Notes: generated by a model from the sequence alone, not told the origin. A DNA stretch of 64,000 nt from CAJCJE01 sp036494465 (GCA_036494465.1 DASXOJ010000046.1:1-64000); one strand, 5' to 3'. Counted from the first letter of the stretch, positions 1 through 8,085 are shown. Made by a program: numbers and translations.

Positions 1-142
1 CCGTTGGCACGTCGTGGAACCAGACGAACACCGATTCGGCGGGCGCGTCGTAGGCACTGACGAACGCGTCGGTGATCTGCTTGATCAGCTCCCGCTTCTG
101 CTCGACGGTCTTCGGTCCCTGTTGGATAGTCACGATTGGCAT
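1..142 (-). CDS. 4-oxalocrotonate tautomerase family protein (partial, C-terminus off window)
   Basis: Reading leftward from an ATG at 142, the first 47 residues begin MPIVTIQQGPKTVEQKRELI and continue with a helix and a strand ending FVWFHDVPT. This is the tautomerase-superfamily pattern: Pro immediately after the initiator Met (the catalytic base after Met removal), then beta-alpha-beta. Members are usually about 60-80 residues and act as small cytosolic oligomers isomerising 2-oxo/enol acids. The stop codon lies outside the window. No strong ribosome site is visible. It is divergent from the next gene, with 91 bp between starts. The family is clear; the substrate is unknown. Confidence 0.85.
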   Translation of the reverse strand, partial: MPIVTIQQGPKTVEQKRELIKQITDAFVSAYDAPAESVFVWFHDVPT

Positions 143-233
143 GCCGTCATTGGATCGCGCGGCGCGACCGGGATCGAGACGCAGTTCGTGCGCACAGCGA
201 TCACGAAAACTGATCAGTCGCTACGCTGAGCGC

Positions 234-959
234 ATGACCGCATCCGAGATGCTGCTGGCGGTGGCAGCCGACGCTGAGCAGCGGGTCCACGATGTTGGCA
301 CCGGCCGTTACCTGTTCGTGGAGAGCCGAGGCTGGTACCTGAAGACCACTGTTGCGGACGGTGTGACCAGTTCGAAGATTGCTCCGGTATATCGGCGTCA
401 GTGGAAAGCGGCCGATGGTTCCGGTCGAATCCTCTCCGTGTGGGGGACGCCTTATGCTGTCCCGGCTCCGGGCGAGGAGATCTGGCGTGATCCGTACGAG
501 GACCACTGGCGGGACGAGGATGACCGATTCGAGCCAGGGGGACTGCACCTGAGTTGGCGGCCCGAAGACTTGTCGAGCAAACCTGAGGAATTGCGGAACC
601 AACTGACAGCAGGCCAGACCGACGTCACCCCGATTCGCGTCCTCACCGCGGTGCGGGACCTCTACAACGAGCAACCCGTGGTTCCCAGCGTCGCTGCTGC
701 CGTGCTTCGCATCGTCGCGGACCTGCCCGGCCTGCACAGCGACCAGAGGTACGCAGGTGTTCGAGTCAGCCTCGATGTGGACGACGAAAGCTACTCGACG
801 CGACACGTGCTGATGTTCGACGAGGACACCGGGCTGCTGATCGGTAGCGAGGAATTGTTGATGCGCAGCGCTGGATATCTCGAGGCGTCGGTTCCCTGCG
901 TCGTCAGTCGCAGGATCTATATTCGTGCGGCACGTACGGAATTCTGCGGGCCCGCTTAG
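234..959 (+). CDS. CU044_5270-like family protein without membrane anchor
   Basis: A 241-residue protein. Its middle (GRYLFVESRGWYL, then a Q-W-K-A-A-D-G-S-G-R-I block) resembles the extracellular domain of actinobacterial CU044_5270-family proteins. Those are usually encoded behind a sigma factor and carry an N-terminal cytoplasmic tail and one transmembrane helix. Neither a sigma factor nor a hydrophobic helix is present here. The frame stays open upstream to about 72, but that part overlaps the divergent tautomerase gene and has no helix. I chose ATG 234 as the first start outside that gene. It may be a truncated orphan derivative of the family. Function unknown. Confidence 0.6.
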   Translation: MTASEMLLAVAADAEQRVHDVGTGRYLFVESRGWYLKTTVADGVTSSKIAPVYRRQWKAADGSGRILSVWGTPYAVPAPGEEIWRDPYEDHWRDEDDRFEPGGLHLSWRPEDLSSKPEELRNQLTAGQTDVTPIRVLTAVRDLYNEQPVVPSVAAAVLRIVADLPGLHSDQRYAGVRVSLDVDDESYSTRHVLMFDEDTGLLIGSEELLMRSAGYLEASVPCVVSRRIYIRAARTEFCGPA

Positions 960-1037
960 TTTTCCGGAAGAGGTGGCGAGTGGACTTCTGGATATACTCC
1001 AGCGACCCGCTCGCCGCTCATCTGTCTATATCAGAAG

Positions 1038-1627
1038 TCAGCAGTACGAGTCAAAATATTGGGCCTTGTCGTTGTTTGCATCGCCGACATAATCTGAAGA
1101 GTCGTCCGGTGGTTCGACCCAGAGGTTGTTGCCACCGTTCCAGGCGCCGATGTACGCTTCAACTGGATCTTCTATCCCATAGGTGTTCACCCAGGACGAC
1201 GTCTGATTGGTGAAATTCCAAGAGGAAAACGTCTGCGTGACCCCATCTGGGCTGCAGTCTTTGAATTGGAGCGTTCGGCCCAGGTAGTCCCTATCTGCGA
1301 AGAAGCAGTACCACGTCTGGGTCGCTCCACCAGGGCACCCGTGCTCGTAGAAAGTATCAGGGCTCGCCGGGCGCAGACTTTCGGAAGTTGGCACCTTGCC
1401 GCTGGCATCCGGAAAGACAACGATCACGTTGCCGCGCTCGTAGGATACCCCTTCGGGCTGATCTGGGTTCCCCCGTGAGTGTCTTCGAGTTGTTTTTGGA
1501 TCTCCTGCTGGAGTAGTGCCGTGTAAGTTTGCGGCCCCGACTCCGCTGACGCTGTCGTGCTGTTGACGCCTATGAAAGCGGCTAAGATCACCGCAATGGC
1601 GAGCGCCGTCAATCTCATTATTCGCAT
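1038..1627 (-). pseudogene. Secreted peptidase-inhibitor-I36-like protein, interrupted by a 1-base frameshift
   Basis: The first part (ATG at 1627, AGGGG upstream) has a signal peptide (MRIMRLTALAIAVILAAF, cleavage near ASA) and then a helical stretch QQEIQKQLEDTHGG. Shortly after, it stops at 1424. From 1427 down to 1038 another frame carries VIVVFPD, then GWYCFF-like and NQTSSWVN blocks and a final DSYC. That is the Cys-rich beta/gamma-crystallin-like fold of actinobacterial I36-type secreted proteins. The two halves join smoothly (HGG to NPDQPEGVSYERGNVIVVF) if one base is restored in the run of five C at about 1470-1474. Either a recent pseudogene or a homopolymer sequencing error. No function beyond extracellular, possibly protease inhibition, can be claimed. 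Confidence 0.65.
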
Positions 1628-1885
1628 ACGGTCAAACCCCTGCCTCGTTGATTGTTTGCAGGAAACTCGAGGCAATTAAAAACACCTGATCTTGATTTCA
1701 GATGTGCGCACGCACGTTAGCAACACAGCTTTGTGGGCGTACGCCGGTGTGCTTACCGTAACGGCGCAATTCAGGTACTCCTCCCCGAGCTGCTTCCGCT
1801 GCTCCTCCCCGAGCAGTTCCGGACAGCATCCATCACGGTATTTACCAGACGGATCGCGACATACCGCCATTTGAGTGGTGCGAGC
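1628..1885. other. Intergenic region without a supportable gene
   Basis: An open frame of 64 codons on the minus strand (1676-1870) is present. It has no signal peptide, domain or ribosome site, and it ends flush against the upstream region of the I36-like gene. I regard this stretch as promoter and intergenic sequence. It holds no clear palindrome or terminator. Confidence 0.4.
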
Positions 1886-2791
1886 TCAACGGGCGAGCAT
1901 GAAGACTTGTTGCAGGTCGCCCGCCGCTTCCACCGCGCAGCCAGCCGAGAAGACCGTGAGCACCAGCGCTGCCAACGCGATCATCGTGGTCGGCGAGAGC
2001 CGGCGCGCGGGCGGCGTGACGAGCAGTGCGGCGACGCGGCGCGGTACCTCGCCACCGGCCGCGGCCAGTACGACCGGGTCGCGGTTGGCCGCGTTCTTGG
2101 TTGCCAGCGCGGCTTTGCCGACGGCGGTGGCCACCACCGACCGGGAGCCGACGCTGCGCGCGGCGAGTTCGTCGGCCCAGCGTTCGGTGGTGTAGCGGAC
2201 GGTCCTGCGCAACGGGCGCAGCAGCGGGTTGGCGGTGGCGAACACGTCGACGACCGCGACGAACAGGTGGTGCGACCGGTCCAGGTGCGCGCGTTCGTGC
2301 GCGAACAGGGCGCTGCGCTCGGGCGGGGTGAGGCGGGTGAGCATGCCGGTGGAGACCACGATCCGGCCCGGACGGCCAGGTACGGCGCGGGCGACCGGCT
2401 GGTCCTGGGCGAGGACGACGAGTTCGGCGCCCGCGCCGGTCAGTTCGCGCGCGGCACGCAGGGCACGCACGCGTCGGATGGTGGCGGCGACGACCGCGAC
2501 GCACAGCGCCAGCAGGAGCACGGCGGCGATGATGTCGACGGGGCGGTCGGTGATGCCTGCTCTGCGCAACACCGAGGGGGACAGGTGGCCGATATCGGCC
2601 ACAATGGACAGTCCAACGAGGCCGGCCAACGTGAACAGTGCCAACGACAACGCGGCGCCGAGGGTGAGCACCACCGAGGACAGCGCGGTCAGCCAGGTGG
2701 CCGCGGCCGGGTGCAGCCTGGGCGCGGCGAGCAGTACCAGTGGAACCGCGAGCAGCGGCAACAACAGGGGCAGGTAGCTGCCGAAGTCCAT
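1886..2791 (-). CDS. M56-family (BlaR1/MecR1-type) membrane metalloprotease without sensor domain
   Basis: A 301-residue protein with hydrophobic segments at about 5-30, 33-60 and 90-110 and a last one near 275-290. A zinc-protease motif HERAHLDR lies near residue 160, followed by ERWAD (third zinc ligand candidate). This is the core of the BlaR1/MecR1 peptidase. The long extracellular penicillin-binding sensor of BlaR1 is missing, as in most actinobacterial members. ATG 2791 was chosen because the upstream part of the open frame lies inside the BlaI gene, whose stop is 7 bases away. Established for the family: the protease cleaves, or causes cleavage of, its partner BlaI-type repressor. Here the partner is the gene immediately upstream. 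Confidence 0.85.
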   Translation of the reverse strand: MDFGSYLPLLLPLLAVPLVLLAAPRLHPAAATWLTALSSVVLTLGAALSLALFTLAGLVGLSIVADIGHLSPSVLRRAGITDRPVDIIAAVLLLALCVAVVAATIRRVRALRAARELTGAGAELVVLAQDQPVARAVPGRPGRIVVSTGMLTRLTPPERSALFAHERAHLDRSHHLFVAVVDVFATANPLLRPLRRTVRYTTERWADELAARSVGSRSVVATAVGKAALATKNAANRDPVVLAAAGGEVPRRVAALLVTPPARRLSPTTMIALAALVLTVFSAGCAVEAAGDLQQVFMLAR

Positions 2792-2798
2792 CGGCCGC

Positions 2799-3209
2799 TC
2801 AGCCGGCCTTGTCGGGATCGGACTCCGCGACGTGCTGGGCGAGCAATGTGCGCAGCAGGCGTTCATCCTCATCGGACAGGTCCGACACGAACCTGGCGAG
2901 CACCCGGCCCCGGTCGGATTCGGCGTCGAGCACCTGGCGCATGCGCCGGGCGGCGAGGCCGGGTTCGTCGGCGACCGGGGTGTAGGCGAATGCGCGACCA
3001 TCTGGTGTGCGCTGCAACACACCCTTGGCGTGCAATCGCGACAGAATCGTAACCACCGTGGAATAGGCGAGCGTGTTGCCGAGTTCGCGTTGTACGGCGC
3101 CTGCGGTCAACGGTGCGTGCGCCGACCACAACGTGGCCAGCACCTCTGCTTCGAGCGCGCCGTGGCCGCGTCGACCTTTGGCCTGTTCACCAGACGGTCT
3201 TTCGCGCAC
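2799..3209 (-). CDS. BlaI/MecI-family repressor 1
   Basis: A 136-residue winged-helix repressor. The core LEAEVLATLW, AYSTVVTILSRLHAKGVLQR and DGRAFAYTP is diagnostic, followed by the C-terminal dimer helices (AESDRGRVLARFVSDLS). I place the start at GTG 3209, giving the same length as the paralogue at 7672-8085. The open frame upstream (to 3368) runs across the operator and is unlikely to be translated. First gene of a two-gene operon with the M56 protease. A perfect palindrome at 3280-3300 lies midway between this start and the divergent glycosyltransferase, so it probably represses both. Family known, operator seen, target set inferred. Confidence 0.85.
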   Translation of the reverse strand: MRERPSGEQAKGRRGHGALEAEVLATLWSAHAPLTAGAVQRELGNTLAYSTVVTILSRLHAKGVLQRTPDGRAFAYTPVADEPGLAARRMRQVLDAESDRGRVLARFVSDLSDEDERLLRTLLAQHVAESDPDKAG

Positions 3210-3279
3210 AGCGCCGAATCTACCGCAGCGCCACCCCGCGACAAGAATGTCGAACCACGATTGTTTCGCCGGTACCCCC

Positions 3280-3300
3280 TCACCTACAGCATGTAGGTGA
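3280..3300. promoter_or_regulatory. BlaI-type operator 1
   Basis: Perfect inverted repeat TCACCTACA - 3 bases - TGTAGGTGA. The inner TACA-N3-TGTA matches the known BlaI/MecI recognition pattern. It lies 70 bp from the GTG of BlaI 1 and 71 bp from the GTG of the glycosyltransferase, so it can control both promoters. A TATGGT that could serve as a -10 box for the rightward gene follows directly at 3301. Confidence 0.85.
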
Positions 3301-3371
3301 TATGGTCTAGGTATTCCTGCCGGTGTCTTGCCAGTGTTTCGCGAAGGGCTGGAGAGAGCAGGAGGCATGCG

Positions 3372-5000
3372 GTGAGAATCGCCTTCGTCACCGAGACCTG
3401 GTTGCCGTCCACCGACGGCGTCGTCACCAGAATGACGTCGACCATTCGGGAACTGCGCAGGTCAGGGCATGACGTGCTGATCATCGCACCGGAAGGCGGC
3501 AACCAGGACTACCTCGGCGCCACGGTGCGCGGCGTACCGACCTTCGCGCTCCGCCGGGTATACGGCGGCAAGAGCTGGGGCTTCCCGATGCCCAGGATCG
3601 GCGGTTACCTGCGCGAGTTCGAACCGGACATCGTGCACGTGGTCAACCCGATGATGATGGGCATCGTCGCGGTCATCGCCGCCCGGTTCGCCCGGTTGCC
3701 GCTGGTCGCGTCGTACCACACCGACGTCGCCCGGTATGCCTCCTACTACAAGCTCGGGTTCCTCCGGCCGGTCATCTGGTGGCTGCTGCGCAGGCTGCAC
3801 GGCAAGGCCGAGGTCAACCTGGCCACCTCCGGCGCCACCTGCGCCGAACTGCGCGAACACGGCATTCCCCGGGTCGCGCTCTGGCGTCGTGGCGTCGACC
3901 TCGACCTGTTCCGCCCCCGGGTCAGTACGGGCCCGGTGCCGGTGCCGCGTGCACCCACGCACCGTCAGGGTCCGATCACCGCGCTCTACGTCGGCCGGAT
4001 CGCCGCCGAGAAGGGCCTGGACCGGCTCGCGCCGCTGACCCTGGCCGCGAACACCCGGCTGCTGCTGGTCGGCGACGGGCCGCAGCGCGCCGAACTCGCC
4101 GGCCTGTTCCCCGCGCACGCCGCCAGCTTCCTGGGCATCCTGCACGGCGACGACCTCGCCAGGCAGTACGCCGACGCGGACGTGTTCGTGTTCCCGTCCA
4201 TGACCGACACCCTCGGCCTGGTGCTGCTGGAAGCACTGGCCAGCGGGTTGCCGATCGTCGCTGCCGACAGCCCGGCCAGTCGCGAACTGCTCGCCGAATG
4301 CCCCGCCGCGCGCCTGTTCCCTGCGCACGAATCGGAACAGCTGCCCGCGCTGGTCACCGAACTGGCCAACGACCCGGCGGCCAAACACCTCGCCCGCGCC
4401 GAAGCCGAACAGTGGGGCTGGCCCGCCGCCACCAGCGAACTGCTGGAGCACTACCGGATCGCGTTCGCCCGGCACCGCGAGCCCCGGCCCAGCCGGATCC
4501 GCCAGTTGATCGCGTTCAGCACGGTCGGCCTGCTCAACGCCCTGATCGACGTGCTGGTGTTCAACATCCTGCTGCTCGCCGCGCCGACCAACTCACCCTG
4601 GGTGCTGACCGCGTACAACACGGTCGCCGTGTGTGCGGCGCTGGCCAACAGCTACGCGCTGAACAGCCGCTGGACCTTCCGCCAGGCGCGCGCCCGCAAA
4701 CGCGACGCCCGCTGGCGCCAACGGGTCGGGTTCGTCGCGCAGGCAGGCGTGAACATCGCCGTCAACGACCTGGTGCTGTCGCTGCTCGCCAGCACATCCA
4801 GTTGGACGGAGGCCAACGTCGCCAAGATCACCGCGATGGTGTGCGCGTCGTTCGTCAGCTTCGTGCTGCTGCGCACCGTCGTGTTCACCGAACGGCACAT
4901 TACCGAAGGCCGGTTGACGCTGATTCCGGAAGAACCGGAATTCGCGCACCTCAGCCCGTCGCTGCCACCAGCCGCGCCACCGGAGCAGCAGGCGAGCTGA
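3372..5000 (+). CDS. GT4 glycosyltransferase fused to a GtrA-like membrane domain
   Basis: A 542-residue protein. Residues 1-375 are a GT-B, family 4 transferase resembling GDP-mannose-dependent PimB/MgtA enzymes: N-terminal VTETWLPSTDGVVTR, a Y-V-G-R-I-A-A-E-K-G donor-domain start, and an E-x7-E-like block TLGLVLLEALASGLP. Residues about 376-506 are a four-helix GtrA-type domain (LIAFSTVGLLNALIDV, then ALNSRWTFR). GtrA is normally a separate protein implicated in moving polyprenyl-linked sugars across the membrane. The GTG start at 3372 has GGAGG six bases upstream; the in-frame open region before it holds the operator. Likely adds a sugar to a membrane lipid or polyprenol at the inner face. 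The 3' end overlaps the convergent deacetylase gene by 50 bp. Confidence 0.85.
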   Translation: MRIAFVTETWLPSTDGVVTRMTSTIRELRRSGHDVLIIAPEGGNQDYLGATVRGVPTFALRRVYGGKSWGFPMPRIGGYLREFEPDIVHVVNPMMMGIVAVIAARFARLPLVASYHTDVARYASYYKLGFLRPVIWWLLRRLHGKAEVNLATSGATCAELREHGIPRVALWRRGVDLDLFRPRVSTGPVPVPRAPTHRQGPITALYVGRIAAEKGLDRLAPLTLAANTRLLLVGDGPQRAELAGLFPAHAASFLGILHGDDLARQYADADVFVFPSMTDTLGLVLLEALASGLPIVAADSPASRELLAECPAARLFPAHESEQLPALVTELANDPAAKHLARAEAEQWGWPAATSELLEHYRIAFARHREPRPSRIRQLIAFSTVGLLNALIDVLVFNILLLAAPTNSPWVLTAYNTVAVCAALANSYALNSRWTFRQARARKRDARWRQRVGFVAQAGVNIAVNDLVLSLLASTSSWTEANVAKITAMVCASFVSFVLLRTVVFTERHITEGRLTLIPEEPEFAHLSPSLPPAAPPEQQAS

Positions 5001-5727
5001 CCGGGCGGCCCGTGACGCCGTGCTCGGCGAGCGGGCCGACCCGCAGTCCGCGTCGCGCGCACTCGTCGAGCAGTCGGGGCAGCGCGCCCAGCGTCGAGCG
5101 CCACGCGCCCACCGAGGCAGCGACGTCCGAATCGTGCAGCAGGATCGTGCCGCCGCCGCCGAGCCCACTCATGACGGTGTCGTAGACGCTCTCCGGCGTC
5201 GACTTCGCACTCCAGTCCCAACCCCAGCAACTCCACAGGACCGGGGTCAGGTCGAGCCTGCGCGCGGCGAACAGCGCCGAACTGGTCAGCACGCCGTAGG
5301 GCGGCCGGAACCAGCGCGGCGGGGTGCCGGTGACCGCCGCGATCAGGTCGCGACCACGCGCCATCTCGTCGTAGGTGCGGCGCGGGCCGTACCAGAGCAT
5401 CCGGCGGTGCGACCACCCGTGCAACGCCACCTCGTGCCCGGCCGCCGCGATCTCCCTGCCGAGCTGTGGCGCGCGCGCCAATTCGCTGCCCAGCAGGAAG
5501 AACGTCGCCCGCACCCCGCGATTGTCCAGCTCGCGCAGGAAGAACGGGGTCGAGCGCGGGTGCGGACCGTCGTCGAAGGTGAGCGCGACGTGCCCGGGAT
5601 CGCCGAGCCCGGTCAGGCCAGGCAGGAACTTCGCGCGCAACTGCGGCCAGAACGCGGCAGCGGGCAACGCGTGCGCCGCGAGCAGTCCGGCGCCGGTCAC
5701 CGCGGCCCCGGCAGCGAGTCGGTTCAT
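4951..5727 (-). CDS. Polysaccharide deacetylase (NodB domain), membrane-anchored or secreted
   Basis: A 258-residue protein with an Ala-rich hydrophobic N-terminus (signal or anchor, residues 1-25), then the NodB homology domain. Visible catalytic motifs: TFDDGPHP near residue 49 (two Asp, base and metal), HGWSH near 105 (metal His pair), RPPYG near 145, and a late LLHDSD near 197. All expected residues of a carbohydrate esterase family 4 enzyme are present. ATG 5727 overlaps the stop of the upstream transferase gene in ATGA, so translation is coupled. It probably removes acetyl groups from the envelope glycan or lipid-linked sugar made by its neighbours; the substrate is inferred. Confidence 0.88.
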   Translation of the reverse strand: MNRLAAGAAVTGAGLLAAHALPAAAFWPQLRAKFLPGLTGLGDPGHVALTFDDGPHPRSTPFFLRELDNRGVRATFFLLGSELARAPQLGREIAAAGHEVALHGWSHRRMLWYGPRRTYDEMARGRDLIAAVTGTPPRWFRPPYGVLTSSALFAARRLDLTPVLWSCWGWDWSAKSTPESVYDTVMSGLGGGGTILLHDSDVAASVGAWRSTLGALPRLLDECARRGLRVGPLAEHGVTGRPVSSPAAPVARLVAATG

Positions 5728-7490
5728 GTCTTCAAGTCCTCTAGTGCCGTCGGATGCAGGTTCGCCTGTGATGCCTCGGTGGCGAGTTCGTGCAGCACCG
5801 CGCCGAGCGCGCAGTTCGCGCCGTCGCCGGAGTGCACCAGCACCACGCCGCCGGTAGCCGGTAGTTTCAGTGGTTGCCCGCAGGTGAGCACGTGCTTGGG
5901 CACCACGATGCGCTCGTGGTAAAAAGCCGCCATACCCACGTCGATCGCGTCCACGTCGCCGTTGGACAGCATCAGGTTCGGCCGGTGCGAGGTGAGCTGG
6001 GTGATCAACCGCGCGCCAGCGCCGATCGAGCCGCGCCGGGTGAACACGCCGGTCTCGTAGGGCTCGCCGCCCGCCGAGTTCACCAGCACCAGTCCGGCGT
6101 CGGACATCTTGCGCACCGATTCCTGGTTGGCGACGGCGGCGGGCACGCTCACCGCGACCCCGGCGCGCAACTGCTTGAGCTGCGCGATGTTCTCGGCGCT
6201 CACTTGCTGGTCGGCAGGCAGGTCGACGACGAAGAACACCGAGTGGACCTGACCGGCGCTCGGGTTGACCGCGCGGAAACCGTTGGCAACGGCCATGCTC
6301 GTGCCGAACGTGCACATCCACAGCAGCGACAGCCCCGCCGTCGAATACACCGCGAGCTTGCGCGCGACCTTGTGCGATCGGTACACCGGCGTCGGCGATT
6401 CGATCCACTGCCGGATCAGGCCCGCGATCGGCACGCTCGGGCACGCGGTGCCGACCGCGCCCTCGCTCGGGTGGTAGCTCTGCAATCCGTTCACCGGCGG
6501 CGTACGCGGCGCCACTTCGGCGAGTGCGGCGTCGAGTTCGGCGCTGTTGTGCAGCCATGGCGCCAGGCCCGCCGACGCGAGCAGCCGCGCGTTGGTGCGA
6601 CCGTGCCCGGCGAGTGCCCGGTAGGTGAACACCGGCAGCCCGCTGGCACGCGCCTCGAAGAAGGTCAGTCCGCCGGAGTTGAGCACGGCGACATCACAGG
6701 CACGCAACAACTCCGGCATGTCGTCGACCCAGCCGAGCACGATCCCGTCGAGGTCGGCGAGCCGCTCGCGCAGGGTTTCATTGTCCCCGCAAACAACAAC
6801 GGGCGTGACCGAACCGGCGGCGGCGACCTCTCGCGCGGACTGTTCGATCTCGCCGACTGCCCACGAACCGGAGGCGACCAGCGCCAGCCTGGCATCCTGC
6901 GGCAGGCCGAAGGCGGCCCGTGCCTTGGCCTTCTGGTCAGGGCAGCGCAACGGGTGGAACTCCGGCCGCACGGCGGGCGCGACCACCGCGACGCACCGCG
7001 CACCCTGCATGCGCACCTGGTCGGCGATGCCGGGGTGCGCGGCGAGGTAGAGGTCGGTGCCCTCGGCGATCCACAACGGATGGACGGACGGGTCGGTCAG
7101 GTAGGTGACCAACGGCGCGGTGAATTTCCCCCGCCTGCGCAGCTGGTCGAGCACCTGACTGGCCAACGGATAGGTCGACACCACCGCGTCCGCGCCCAGC
7201 ACGGCCTTGCCGAGCTTGCCGCACGCCTTGGTGGTCACCCAGACCAGCACGGCGGCCATCCCCGGGTGGCGCTGCAAGAAGTTCAGCAGCCATTCCCAGG
7301 TCTGCGGCACGACGTCCAACTGCCTGCGGTAGGCCGCTTTGGCGCGCCGACCGATACCGAAGGACAGCATCTCCATGAAGTCGTAGCGGTCCACCTGGTA
7401 GCCGGCTTCAGCGAGCCGGCGGCCTATCTCCTGGGCCGCTCCGTCGTGGCCGGCACCAAGGCTGGCCGACACGATCGCGATCCGTCCCAC
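5724..7490 (-). CDS. MGDG-synthase-like glycosyltransferase fused to a degenerate deacetylase-like domain
   Basis: A 588-residue protein. Residues 1-350 carry the GT28/MGDG-synthase architecture (IVSASLGAGHDGAAQEIG at the N-terminus, TYLTDPSVHPLW in the middle, LNSGGLTFFEARASGLPV in the donor domain), as in enzymes that glycosylate diacylglycerol or polyprenyl lipids. A single transmembrane helix follows near 378-400. The remaining 180 residues look like a NodB-type barrel by strand order and ending (VVLVHSGDG, then ALEDL) but have no TFDDG, no H-x3-H and no RPP motif, so catalysis is unlikely. GTG start at 7490 behind GGGAGAG. Operon with the active deacetylase, which overlaps it by 4 bases. 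The pseudo-domain may bind glycan or partner the deacetylase; that is inference. Confidence 0.8.
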   Translation of the reverse strand: MGRIAIVSASLGAGHDGAAQEIGRRLAEAGYQVDRYDFMEMLSFGIGRRAKAAYRRQLDVVPQTWEWLLNFLQRHPGMAAVLVWVTTKACGKLGKAVLGADAVVSTYPLASQVLDQLRRRGKFTAPLVTYLTDPSVHPLWIAEGTDLYLAAHPGIADQVRMQGARCVAVVAPAVRPEFHPLRCPDQKAKARAAFGLPQDARLALVASGSWAVGEIEQSAREVAAAGSVTPVVVCGDNETLRERLADLDGIVLGWVDDMPELLRACDVAVLNSGGLTFFEARASGLPVFTYRALAGHGRTNARLLASAGLAPWLHNSAELDAALAEVAPRTPPVNGLQSYHPSEGAVGTACPSVPIAGLIRQWIESPTPVYRSHKVARKLAVYSTAGLSLLWMCTFGTSMAVANGFRAVNPSAGQVHSVFFVVDLPADQQVSAENIAQLKQLRAGVAVSVPAAVANQESVRKMSDAGLVLVNSAGGEPYETGVFTRRGSIGAGARLITQLTSHRPNLMLSNGDVDAIDVGMAAFYHERIVVPKHVLTCGQPLKLPATGGVVLVHSGDGANCALGAVLHELATEASQANLHPTALEDLKT

Positions 7491-7583
7491 GACACTCTCT
7501 CCCCTAATGATCTTGCTTGCGACAGCTGAACATCATGATCCCGGATGGGGTGGATGGGGGTTGCCTCGGCTGCCGATCCAGCT

Positions 7584-7605
7584 TACTCCTACACAATGTA
7601 GGTGA
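7584..7605. promoter_or_regulatory. BlaI-type operator 2
   Basis: CCTACA (7588-7593) and TGTAGG (7597-7602) form a perfect inverted repeat around three bases; the right arm continues GTGA exactly as in operator 1. It lies 93 bp upstream of the MGDG-synthase-like start and about 66 bp upstream of BlaI 2, in the divergent promoter region. Sharing of TGTAGGTGA with operator 1 suggests cross-regulation by the two BlaI paralogues. Confidence 0.8.
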
Positions 7606-7671
7606 ATTTCCGGCCACCCGTGCCCCGCTCCGGGTATGGTCTTGAGCAGGTGAACAAGTAGGAGGATGCCA

Positions 7672-8085
7672 GTGAACCCGGCCGGCTCCAAACGCAATCG
7701 CCGACGTGGTGCTGGCGAGTTGGAGAGCGAGGTGCTCGCCGCGCTCTGGGCTGTCGAGAGCCCGCTCACCCCGCGTGAGGTGCAGCATGCGCTCGGCGAA
7801 GGGCTCGCCTACAACACCGTCCAGACCATCCTGGTCCGTCTGCACGAAAAGGGCCTCGTGCAACGCACCAACGACGGCCGGGCGCACCGGTACGCGCCAA
7901 CCAAAGGCTCCGAGGAACTCACCGCCGAGCGGATGAACACCCTGCTCGCCGCCGAATCCGACCGGCGCACCGTGCTCAGCCGCTTCGTCAGCAACCTCCA
8001 GGCCGGTGACGAGAAAATCCTCCGTGACCTGCTCGAACAACTGATCCTGCCACCCCATGCCGAACACCCTCGCACGATGCGTTGA
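7672..8085 (+). CDS. BlaI/MecI-family repressor 2 (no adjacent protease partner)
   Basis: A 137-residue paralogue of the repressor at 2799-3209: LESEVLAALW, AYNTVQTILVRLHEKGLVQR and DGRAHRYAP in the winged helix, AESDRRTVLSRFVSNL in the dimer helices. GTG 7672 is preferred over ATG 7666 because GGAGG (7661-7665) directly abuts the ATG but lies six bases before the GTG. The N-terminus is basic (SKRNRRRG). No M56 protease follows, so induction may rely on the protease at 1886-2791. Operator 2 lies upstream. Probably controls itself and the leftward glycosyltransferase/deacetylase operon. Confidence 0.85.
   Translation: MNPAGSKRNRRRGAGELESEVLAALWAVESPLTPREVQHALGEGLAYNTVQTILVRLHEKGLVQRTNDGRAHRYAPTKGSEELTAERMNTLLAAESDRRTVLSRFVSNLQAGDEKILRDLLEQLILPPHAEHPRTMR

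Noticed and set aside
1676..1870. 64-codon minus-strand frame upstream of the I36-like gene
   Set aside because: No ribosome site, no recognisable domain, and low-complexity composition; more likely promoter region.
1733..3052. Long open frame on the plus strand opposite the M56/BlaI genes
   Set aside because: Composition is Arg/Gly/Gln-rich without any domain; it is the mirror of well-supported minus-strand genes in GC-rich DNA.
7504..8067. Minus-strand frame opposite BlaI 2
   Set aside because: Mirror of the BlaI coding strand, without a domain; crosses the operator.
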